Shown here: piece after piece, positions 25,201-37,200 of the stretch
How positions within the stretch are numbered: the first letter of the stretch is position 1
Layout of the letters: every line of letters begins with the position of its first letter
From: Dicaeum eximium
Taxonomy: Eukaryota > Chordata > Aves > Passeriformes > Dicaeidae
NCBI GenBank assembly: GCA_013396995.1
Contig: VWZP01004535.1
Location: 488,493 to 552,492, forward strand
Length of the DNA stretch: 64,000 nucleotides
Direction: 5' to 3'
Position numbers and translations under genes: made by a program
The notes under the pieces: generated by a model
The model's input: only the letters and a program-made list of their open reading frames with translations
What the model was told of the DNA's origin: nothing
The model's database searches: none

Positions 25201-28200
25201 CTACCCTGGTGTAGAAAGCAGTGCCAAAGTCTCTTAATTGGAGGCTCTGTGGAGGAAACAGTGGTGCACTCTCACATACTCACGTTCTACATGTTCTGAA
25301 GATAAAAGAACATTTTATTTGCCTTTGGATTAAAATAATGCTAAAGTTAATCAGTGAAGCTTGAGAAGAGGCATGACTTCAAAGGTTGTGTTCACCCTGA
25401 CTAATTGTGGGCATTTAACAGAGCCTGTCACCACAAAATCTCTCTGTAGTTATGGGAGAGGTGTGAACCTTCCAGAGGCTTAGTCGTGGTAGAATCCACA
25501 TTTCCCCTGGAGGGGCTGAACACGTTGCCCATGAGGTTGCCCACAGGACCTGTGTTCCCAGCCTGGGTGCTGCAGGTGAGTGCTGAGCTCAGTGTGCTGT
25601 GCCTGCCAGCCTGCTCCCAGCCCCATTCCCATTTCAAGCCATGTGGCAGTTTGCAGGCTGGGAAGAGACAGAGACACCCAGCCAGTAGAAGGGTCTCTCC
25701 AATGCTTTATTCACATACTTCTAATTTTTGCTGGTCCTGAGTACATTTGCCTCTTAAGCCTGTGCATTACCTGTGACTAGAGCAGGTGAGTGTTGGGTTA
25801 TGTCCACAGTCTGTCCCCCCAGCACTGTCCCTGTGTACTTTGCAAAGCTATTTTCTATTCCAGTCAATGCCCTGCAGCAAAGGGCTGCTGGTGAGCGTGA
25901 CCGTTCCCAGCCGGTGGATCCAGGTTCTGCTGCTGGACACTGGAATGCCCTCGGAGCTGTTGTTCCTTCTCAGCTGGCCTGGATGACGTTGTTTCCTGTT
26001 TGTTTGCTCTCTCTGCAGCCCTCACAGCCACGGAGAGTGATGGCACCTTGCTGATGGAGCAGTATGTGCCCTGCCACATCTGTGCAGCTGCCAGGCTGGA
26101 GCGCGAGGGCGGCGAGAGGGCGGAGGACGTGCAGTACTTCAACATGGAGGATTGTGTCCTGACTGCCATCGAGCTGGACTACATCACCTGTCCTAACCAC
26201 CCTGACATCCCCGTGTCTCTCCAAGAGCTGGTCCCAGAGCTTTTCATGACTGATTTTCCTGCCAGGTAACGTGTGATAGCCTTTGACTAAGTTTCACTGT
26301 ACCTGTATGATTTGGTTGGGCCCTTTTCCTAAGTTGCCTCTGCTAGAGGGATGGACTGAGCACAGGAAACAAATCCATCTGCTCTCAGTCCTTGCTCTGG
26401 CATCATCCTGAGCTGCTCCTCTGGTGTTCAGCAGCTTGCTTAGACAATATCTGTGAGCTGACCGAGTCATCACACCAGGGGTCCTTTGAGATCACTGTGG
26501 TGCAATGTGAAAGTCCCTTTTTAAAGCCACAGCTGTCCTGCATGGCCCAGAACTCTGGCCAGGACATTCTGTTGTTGGAGCCTTTCTGGGATCCCACAAA
26601 AAGAGATTTTAATGTGGCAAAACAAAAAGGAAGTGCTGCTGCATCACAAGATTGGCAATGAAATGGCCTTAATTTTGTAAGGGCCTGTAGGTGAGTGAGT
26701 TTATGGACACCACAGGGGGATTCACACTGAGCTGGAGCTCCTGCTCAGCTGAGGGCTGCTGGATGTGTTGGGTGTGTGGCAGCCCTGAACAGCTGAAGGA
26801 GCTCTTCCCTACCCATTGCAGCTGCCCAATCTTTAAGCTGCTTAACTGCATTCCCAGATAGGCTCAGTCTTATACCCCTCATTTCTCAGTGTGCAGAGCA
26901 GGAGATCTGAGAGCAGGCAGGACAGGAGAGCAGTGTCCCCTTTGGCTCCTGCTCTCTCAGACCTCTGAGTGCCCAAAGCACAATCACAAGGCTTCTACAC
27001 CAGACTGTGCTGTTGGCTGCTGTCAGAGCTCTCTGTGCCCTCACTGGGCCCTGTTGCTTTGTTGGGGTCATTTTTCTGGGCAAACACCCCATCAGCTTGT
27101 CACACCAGCCCTCCTCACACTGTTATCTCCTGCAGATTTATTTGGCAGGTGTGAGGCGAGTGGAGATGTTTGAAGTGTGAACAGCTGTAAAAGTAGTCTC
27201 TGGGAGAGTGGGGAAATGATGAATTGCAGCCTGGGAACACTAAGCTGATTTGAATAATCAGGTTTCAGAGTGTGGGGCTGTTCATAAACATCCTGTCCTG
27301 CTTTGGTGGAAAAAAGAGGAACAGGAGGTAAATGAAGGGAAAAAAAAAATCATTAATACAGATAAATTGTACAAGTATCAGTACCTATCAGTACTTGTGT
27401 CAACTGCTTGGAAAAGGAGCTTATGTGCTTTCCAGATCTGTTTGATTCTTGTGGGATAAATTAGTAAGAAGTCTGTTGTGCTTCTTTGCTCAAATTACTT
27501 TTTTCTGTGAGAAATCTGTTGTACAACATGAGCCAGCACGGAATGCACTGAGATGACCAAGGCAGTTGAGGTGATCCAGTCCTCTTGGTAGATAAGGCAA
27601 GAACCTGTTAGGCATTTGTGAAAATGAAAATCACATTAAAAACATTAATTTACCATGTCTTTGAAACTTTAATTTAAAACCCTCAATTTCTATTTGGCAG
27701 ACTGTTCCTGGAAAACAGCAAACTGGAATGCAGTGAAAATGAAAACAACGTTCTTGGCCAGGGTGGAAGTGGAACTGTTATATATCGGGCACGATACCAA
27801 GGAAAACCAGTGGCTGTGAAGAGATTTCAGATTAAAAAATGCAAGGGTTCTCCCACTTCAGCTGCAGGTACAGTGCACAGATTTGGTGTCAGCAATCTGG
27901 GAATCTGCAATCTGGGATCCCAAGCTAAGACCAAAGAGTCTGCAAAATGCTGACAGCACCTGATTAAACACAGCATGGAAATAGATAGCAAAACTGGTGG
28001 GTTTCAATGGAGGAGGAGGAGGAGGATGCATCTGAGAGTTCTTCATGAGCACTTGTAGTGATGAAGGTCACTGGCACTGCAGGAGGCTTCTCTCCTGCAG
28101 ATCACAGGTTGGATTTATAGGGTGCCAAGGCAGAGCCCTTGACTGGGAAGGGAGGTGAGATTTCAACTCTTGTTCCCACATTATTTGGCCATGAAGAGTG

Positions 28201-31200
28201 TGGGTTTGCTTGGGTTTGCACTGAGGACTTGTGAGTCTCCACTTCTGAATTAGTGTTTTACCCTCTCTGTGCCAGCAGCTGGAGAAAGCAAACTGGGAAT
28301 CCTTCTGAGCCCACCAGCTTCTCCAGGCAGGGATGGGCTCTCCTGTGGAGCCCAGCTTTCCAGCAGAGCTTCAGTCCATGGACAGAGAAAGGGGGAAAGT
28401 GCCTCACATTCCTCATGTTTGTCAGGGGAGGATGTGGTGAATCCCTGAGCTGTGGAGGAGGCCAGCTGCTGTCCCAGTGACAAATAACCTTCGGGAAGAG
28501 CTGACCTGCCTGAGCAGCCTGTGGTGTGCTGTGGCAGCAGGGCCATTACTGTGATGGGTCTCTCTTCTGGCTGGGAAACTGGAAACTGTAGAGAAGTTCC
28601 AGCAAAGGGTCTGCAGTGTGCCATCTACACAGAGTCCCTGCTGGGGGAAGCAAAGCGCGAGTTTTCCAAAGCTGTCCAGGGAATATGTGAGAACAGCATC
28701 TGCCAGACACACCTGAGCCTGGTGTTTAAGGAGCAAGGGAGCTCTTGCTTCCTGAGGCACCACATAGATCCTGCTTACAGCCAGTGTCTCTTAGTGGCTG
28801 ATGCATCAGTAAAAGGATTCAACTTAAAACCTTGCTGTCGACATAATCCCACCAGCTGCCTTCCTCCTGCAGCCCTCGCTCGGTCATCACCTCCCAAAGA
28901 GTCTGTGGCTCGTTTCCTGAGCTGGGCAGTGAGAAGGGGGTTGTGTGTCTTGCCAGATACCATGCTGAAGCACCTGCGGGCCATGGATGCCATGAAGAAC
29001 TTCTCGGAGTTCCGTCAGGAGGCCAGCATGCTGCACTCCCTGCAGCACCCCTGCATCGTGTCCCTCATCGGCATCAGCATCCACCCGCTCTGCTTCGCCC
29101 TGGAGCTGGCCCCGCTGGGCAGCCTCACCACTGTCCTGGCTGAGAACTCCAAAGGTAAAGCCAGCCTCTCCCTCCACCCCTCTCCCAGTGACAAATGGTC
29201 AGTCATGTTCAAATTACTCCTTGATTTGCTGGAGGGGATTTTTTTTTTCCAGACTAGGGGAAATGGGAGGGATGGAATTGTTCTTATATTATGCTTTTGG
29301 GAGCCTAGTAAAAATTGATGCTCGGGATTCTCAAAACTACTTTGGAGACCTGGATTTTCAATTTCTCTGCAAATTAATATGGAGTGCATCTCTCTTCAGC
29401 GGTGCATGGATGGTGCTGTGTTTTTCCCCCTGCAGATGGGTGTCTGGTACTCTAAATTATCTCATAATTATCTGTATTGCTGTCATTGTCAAACGAACAA
29501 CACTAATTCCAAGATAAGTTGAGGCCATCTGACCCTCTTGGCACCTTGGCTTTGTGTCAACTTTCAGTCAAACACTCATTTTCACCAGAAGATTTAGTGG
29601 CCTAGAAGTGAAAGGGTTTAAAAAAAGAATTTAATAGGACTGTCGGACACATATAGTAACATAAACAGTGTCATTTCAAATGGTGGCTTTGAGTGATGTT
29701 TCAAAAGGTTCTCAGTTATTGCTCTGGAGTTAAAAAGAGGAGGAAAGAGGGGAAGAAGAAGCAGTTATGGCAATTCCAGGAGCTGCAGACGGGCTGTTCC
29801 TTTGTGCCAGGGTCCTCCTTTGTGCCGCTGGGACACATGCTGACACACAAAATAGCCTACCAGATCGCCACAGGCCTGGCCTACCTGCACAAGAAGAACA
29901 TCATCTTCTGCGACCTCAAGTCTGACAACATCCTGGTGTGGTCCCTGGACGTCAGGGAGCACATCAACATCAAGCTCTCCGACTACGGCATCTCGCGGCA
30001 GTCGTTCCACGAGGGCGCGCTGGGCGTGGAGGGCACGCCCGGCTACCAGGCCCCCGAGATCCGGCCCCGCATCGTCTACGACGAGAAGGTGACTGGGGGG
30101 AGCCTGGGGGCAGCCCTGTGGTGGCACAGGGGGCTGGCACCATCCACTCCTTCTCCATGCTTGGGGGGGCACTGGGTTTCCTGCTGTGGCTTTCCTTGCT
30201 CTCCTCTCCACCCGCCAACAGAGCCTTGCCCTGATTTTCCCTGTTTCTGGCTCTAGGTGGACATGTTCTCCTATGGGATGGTCCTGTACGAGCTGCTGTC
30301 TGGGCAGCGACCTGTGCTGGGACACCACCAGCTCCAGATCGCAAAGAAACTGTCCAAAGGGATCCGTCCTGTCCTGGGGCAGCCCGAGGAGGTGCAGCTC
30401 TACAGGATGCAGGCACTCATGATGGAGTGTTGGGACACTAAGCCAGAAAAGGTACCAGACCACCCTCCTGACCTGTGCTCTCTGACCTGGCTGCCCTCTT
30501 CGTGCAGGAGGGCTGAGCTTGCTCCTGGTGCAGCACAACAGCTCCGTTGCCCATTTACCCCTCCTGCTGATTTGGCACAGAATTTCTGTTGAGTTAAACA
30601 AGAGTTTTGTGAATGAAATGATGACAGATTTGTGGCCTTAGACATCTGTGGTGGCTTGAAGGTCCCTTGATGTCGATGGCAGTTAGGCTGCTGATTTCAC
30701 CAGGGCAAGGCATTACCCATAATTTCTAGAAATGGCTCCAGTGTCATGCTGTGAGTGCAGCTACAAAGACTTCAAAATCCCCAAGATTATAAAAGGCAGT
30801 ATGAGGAAGAAAAAGCTTCAAAGTGCAAGAAAAGGATTATGCTGCGTTACATTCTTCATTAATTTCAGTTGGTGTTTTAGAGCTGCTGTCCTTCAAACAA
30901 AGGTCAGCATGACTCTCAAACATCTACACACTCTCATGCAATGGGTCAGCTTCCAAAATTCGTAAGCCTGAAGAAATGAATCAGTAAAATGTGTAAGAGA
31001 ATGACAGACCAAGCTTTAATAAATAATCATAGAATCAGAAAATGGTTTGAGTTGATAGGTATCCTTAAATGTAATCCAGTTCTAGGGACACCCAGCCTGT
31101 GCTTGTGCTTGGGATTGCCCTGATCCAGGTGCAGGACCTTGTGCTTGGCCTTGTTGAACGTGCTGCTTATTGTGGTTCTCCTGTTTCATCTTGTGTGACC

Positions 31201-34200
31201 TGTCTTTCTCTTTTCCTTGCCCCTCAGCGTCCCCTGGCCATCTCTGTGGTGGGGCAGATGAAAGATCCAACCTTTGCAACATTTATGTACCTGCTGCCCT
31301 GTGGGAAGCAGTCTGCCTTCTTCTGCTCCCCGGGGCAGGAGTACACGGTGGTGTTCTGGGATGGGAAGGAGGACACCAGGTGAGGTGGCTCACATTAGCA
31401 ATTCCTTTTATTTCTTTTTCCTTTTTAAGTAGAAAATCCATCAGCATCTTTGCTTCTGCCTCTGGGAGGAAGGGAAAGAAGGTGAAAGTGAGCTTGGGTG
31501 AACGCCAAGAATACAGTGAACACTGTTTTCCCAAACTCTTTTAATTGGGAACAGTGGTTGCTTTATAAAGGATATTTAATGAGCTTAACTCTGCTTCACT
31601 TAATATGGGGAGAAGATTAGGGCAGTGTAATGATTCACACACACAGGATGAAGCATTTGCACATGAGAACAGACGTGTTCTGCCTTTCCTAATGAGGCCA
31701 TTTAACACTAAACCTTTCCTAATTGAGGCTGCAGTTCCATCTCTCTTCTGCAAAGCAATTAAGCACATGCTTAAATCCTATTGCAATCATTGGGAGTTAA
31801 CCACATGCCTGGAGCTGTGTGTGCATCCAAGTGTGCACTGCCAGTAAAATGTGTTCTGGACTGAAGGCATGTGCTTAAAATGTTATTAAATTGTGACTGA
31901 GGTGATGGCATTTCGCTCAGCCACATGTGACCTGCGGCTAGTTAGGTTTATTTTTATGGATGCTGCTGATTTTTATAGCCTCAGTCTTATTTGGAAACAT
32001 TCACAAACTGATCTGAATTTTATATTAATGTGTTCATTATTTGTAACCATTAAGCTAATGAGAAAAGCACGTGATTTGTTGCTGAAACTATCTGCTTTGC
32101 CATTTGTGGTCCCTGGTCAGTTGTTCAGTGCAGGCAGAGTAACTTTTCCTGCTGAACTGGTGAAGCACATGGCACTCCCAGATGCATTTTGAATACATGG
32201 ATGTTGTCCAAATATTCACAGCAATATATCTTAGTGAATCTGCTTCCTGACTGGACAATCCACTTGCTGGAGACTGCTGAATAACAAGTTAGTCGTATGT
32301 GACAGATTTCAGGACATGTAATTGCTTGTGCCACAGTTGGTAAAACATCTGGGACTCACAGATGTGGTTGTGAATATCCAGTTATTGTTCAAACATCCAA
32401 ACCCAATAAACTTCCCCAAACAAACAAAATCCTTTTAGCTACAAAAGGCTATTAATTAGTCATATTTATAAATAATTTTATTAGGTTACAGATCTTTGCT
32501 CTGTAGAGTCATGCTCCTCTGTTTATGTACTGGAATGATAATGAAGCCAGATAATAGCAAGGCAGTGAACTTGGAGAGCAGATATTCCCTTGAGAACCTA
32601 ATGGGCAAGATGGGCTGAGCCTTCTCAGCTATTAATTGCTGCTGTTCAGCTGGAGCTGTTTGTCTCAGAGCTCAATTACAGGAACAGACCACATATGTCC
32701 TCCTAACCCTGTGCAAAGTCAGAGAGCTGAGTGTAAATCTTCACAGAAGCAATTGCACATCTGCCCCTGAGGAAGAGCCCTGGCTTTTCCTTTAAATCTT
32801 TCTTTTCCTTTAAATGAGGAATTTACAGTTTGGAGGGGTGTAGATCCTTGCAGCATCATCCACATCTGGGCAGTTGTGCTATGGCTTGGCCACAAGTGCC
32901 ACAAGTCCCTCAGCCCTGTGCAGGGGCAATGTTGGCTGTATGAAATGGTTGCTTGCTCCTTTCAGGAACTACACGGTGGTGAACCTGGAGAAAGGAGTCA
33001 TGGAGGTGCAGAGGATGAGCTGCCCAGGAATGAAGCTGTGCTGCCAACTCAAATTTCAGAATGCCCTGTGGGCAGCCACGGAGGTGAGCATTGCCTGTGC
33101 CCCCTCAAGAGGGGCCTCGTTAGGGGAGACACTAATGAAGAGAAAGAGCCTGTTTAATTAGTAAAGCCAAGAGTGTGCGAGACAAAGGCGTCTCAGATGA
33201 GCAGCGTGACTCTGCATCTGCTGTCTCCAGGTGTTTTGTTTCTACCTGACACACACAGATCCAGAGTGAGCCTCCCAGAGCCATCGTGGGAACCTCGGCT
33301 CGGCTTTCCGAGGGGAAACTCTGGGTTGGAGCAGTCTGTGCCCAGGGGCTCATCTGGGAAATGTCCTTATCTGTGGGCGATAAAGGGAGGCAGGGACACA
33401 AAACAGGCATTTAAGGGTGGGGTTTTGATAGAGGCCTGAGGGATTTGTAGGTTGGTGGGAAATGGGTACCCAAGTTTCATGTTTGTTGTGGAAAATTGCA
33501 GCTAAAAAGATAAGAGGGAGAGAATGTGGCTGATTTATCCCCCAGAGCCCCTGTCCACCCATCAAAAAGGGCTGTTAAGTGTCAGCCAGTTCTGACACAA
33601 ATAATTTCATACAAAACAAAGAAAAAACAGCCAAAAAAATTAAATGTACCTGAAGTTCAGTGTTTTAGAGTGGGGGGGGAAAAAAGGCCACACTTGCTGA
33701 GTAAATAATTTGTGTTGGCTATTTCACTCTGCCCTGGCATGGATGCTGTGAGTATAGAATTTTTTTCTCCCCATAAAAAATAAGATATTTTGACTTTTTC
33801 TGTTCTCAAATAGACGTAAAGCTCAAATACTCTTTTTCTTTAATAATATTTATAGAAAAATTAAAATTCAAATATCTTAAAGCATTGTATTCCCACCTTT
33901 TGGATCAGAATGAAAAGTGTTGCTGGTTCTCAATTGGGTGCTCATGGTCAGTCTAGTAGATTTATAAGGTGTGGGGCAGGTGTAACTTGACATAAAATGT
34001 AATGTCCCTTGAATGGACAGATTCATGCAAAAGAACCTACAACCTGCTTCAATTGCTGTTTGGGACTTTTGCATTCAGGGTTGTCAGATGCTGCTTTTGG
34101 ATGTGGTGATAAAACCCCTACACTGGTGATTTTTGGTGACTTTTGGATAGTGCATATATTGTCCACAGCCCATTCTGGGGAATGCAGCACCTGCTTTCTA

Positions 34201-37200
34201 CCCACATACCAAAGGCTCTCCATGGAAAACAAATTCACACTTTGGATATAAAAAAAATACAAATAAAACCCATTTTTGTAACCAATTAGATCTTTTTCAG
34301 GTATCAATATATGAAAAGCAGGGAGGTGGTTTGCATTTATAGAATTCTATGTGCTCTTTCACAGGACCAGAAGATTTCTGTGTATGGACTGCAGGGCATG
34401 TGTCCCTTGAAGACTCCACTGAAGGGTTTAGACACTCCTGCCACTGTGAGCTGCTTCCTGGTGATGCCTCTTGTCAAAAGGGTAAGGAGCAGCCCAAAGG
34501 AAAAGGGCAGTAGTGATACTGCTGCTGGGCCAAGCTGCCACACTCAGCTGGTGCTGAAGGACTTTGCAATGCCCAGGAACATTTTGGCCCTGCAAGGAGA
34601 AGGTTTCCAGGTCTTTCTGCCTCTGCCAGAGGACAGAGGTGTGGGCAAGAACCTGAGTCAGGGGACCAAAGCTGGCACTTCCAAGCCTGCTGGGAAAATA
34701 GTCCAAACAGATCAAATTCCTCAGCAAGGAAGTTTTCCAGCTGTGTTTCCACTTCACTGGAACACAAGGTTTAGGCTGATCAAGCAAAGTGGAGAAGACA
34801 TGAAACAATAATTAGAATAGAGATTTGTTAAGTGCTAATGCAGGATGTGGGTACATCCTGCCTCTTGTACCCACTGCTTTCCTGGGCTGTGTGCTGTCAT
34901 TTGTGTGCACAGTCATCCTTAAATGTTATCTGGGCTCAGCCACACTCCTGTTTTGGTTTTGAATGAGAACACTTAGATAATACAGCTGGTTTGGTAATGC
35001 TCTTATGGGTAACATGGATAATGACTCTTATGGGCATTAAAACAAGCTATATGTTATCTGCCTAGCCCTGGAATTGCCAGCATCCCGTTTCTGGCAGGAG
35101 AAATCTGACCTGAGTGCCTATTGTGGGCAGGTCTTGGGAGATGTATAAAAACTGGTTTTGAGTTAAATTACCTCCGCTTTGCTTACAGCCACCTCAAGTG
35201 AAAACATATAATTATGTTCCAACATTACTGGTAGCTGTGTAGTGTTTGCAAATGCCAGGAGACTGGGATGTGTCTGAGCTCAGCACAGGGCAGCTCTCAG
35301 AGCTGCTGGTTTATACCAGGCCTGTCCTGAGCCGTTGTCCATTTCTGGCTCGTCTGCTGGTTTTGCTGCATGGACTGAATCTGAGGCAGATGGTTTGTGT
35401 AAGGTGTGCTGCACTTCCAAACATGGTGTAAGTAGGGCTAAAGTAGGGCATCAATGTAAAGTTGGCACAGGGCTGGATTTCTCTGCATCTGTTGGCTTTC
35501 CTTGGCTCCCAGACCTGCAGTGTTTGTCTGCCGTGGAGTTTCATTTCTGAGGTGTAGGGAAAATTTCTTTTTCATGCTGCCTGAGGTTCCATCCAGGACA
35601 GTCGAAGGAGTCTTTTGCTTTCAGCTTTTCCACTGTCACACAGCTTGCAAAGCCATTCCTCAGGGGTAACGAGTGGCTTTATGCCTCCTGGTTTCTATTT
35701 CCAGTTTGTGGCTTGCCTAGAAAATGTCATAAATAATGCCAGGCCCTACAATAGCAATATTGAGTCTAGACACCTCCCTTCCTCCCCCAGCCCTACCCAA
35801 CCTTCCAGAAATCCACCTCCCTTCAGCTCACTCCTTCTTAGTTTATTGGACTTACTTTTTCCTCTCTCCTTTCTATGAATGAGTTTGGCAGTGAAATGGC
35901 CAGAGCAGCAGCCTGGGGATGTGCAGACCAGGCTGGCAAGAGCTAAACCAGGCAGGTCTTCCAAAAAAACCTATGTGGAAAGCTTACACTTGTCACACTC
36001 ACTGCCTGGCCAGCAGGCTCTATCAGAGTTATCACAGCCCTTGCTGTCCAGTGGAGAAGAGAATTGCATTTCCCTGGGAAGAAAGCCTTTAGCTGGTGAG
36101 ATGTGAGGTAACTTTTAGTCAGAGAATTGCCAAGGGATGTTGCTGGGAAGGGGAATTCTTTACAACTGCCTTGGGAAGGCTGGTCCAAAAGAATTAGTTT
36201 CCAAAACTTGGTTTCTCATCCAAAGGAAGCATCATGGAAATTTGAAAGCAGGCAGGAGGGGCCCAGAATCTGAAACTCACCCACCAAGGACAAGTCTTGT
36301 ACAATTTAAGCTTTTTGTTGCATGCTTTTTGTTACCAGCATGATTCTTTTTGGTAAACAATACAATTTTCAGAAGAAAAAAGAAAACAAATTTAAAAATG
36401 AGCAGGTTAAAAGGGGCAAACCAAGACACATTCTTCTGCTTTCTTACAACGAGATGTGGAGGGAGAGAGAAACCTGAGTGGGTGCAAATCTTTGGCCTCG
36501 TGCAGAAGCCTGGAACACCAAAAGCTGCATTTAAAAGCTGCAGCCAGCAGTGGCAGACCCTGCGGGGACAAGAGGAGGAGGAGGAGGTGACCAGGCCCTG
36601 GTGTGGCATTTTTTGCCATTTCTCCTGAGCTGCTGGCAGTGGGACAGGATGTCTGGAGCCGGCTCATCCCCGCACATCCCAGCCCCGCTCGGGGCCTTCC
36701 TCCTGGCACAGCTGCTGGCAGCGCAGGGCCTTCAAATGCACTTCTGTTGCTGTGTGTTTTTGTTGGCTCTTCGTGGAGCCCAAACGTTGAAAATGAATTC
36801 TGAGAAAGTTACTTAAGGTTTCTGGAGGCTGCAGCCCTGGCTGCCTTTGGTCACTGCTGGAATACCCTGATTAAGGGAGAAGGGATTAATTTTGCCTCAC
36901 TGGCGCTGGATAAAATCTGGCAAGAATTATGGCATCTGTGGAGAGGTAGTTTTTGACATGGTCTTCTGTAGAAGTGGTCACTCCCTCAGCTCAGTCACCT
37001 GAAGGATGGCAGAATGAAGGCATTTCTCAGCATTTGAATTTCTGCTCCTTGTTTCTTATCTCTGTGAGAGATAACAGCAATATCTGGATAGAAACAGGTC
37101 CTGATAGCCAAGACAGAGAGCAATAAATTCCCCAATGGAAAAAACATCTTCCAGATTTGCTTCCACCATTGCTCCATCCCAGAGAGGCCAGGATTTGGGA

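Noticed and set aside
29765..30601. A 278-codon open frame on the minus strand
   Set aside because: It lies opposite LRRK1 exons 21 and 22 and the short intron between them. GC-rich coding sequence often leaves the opposite strand open, and the translation resembles nothing.
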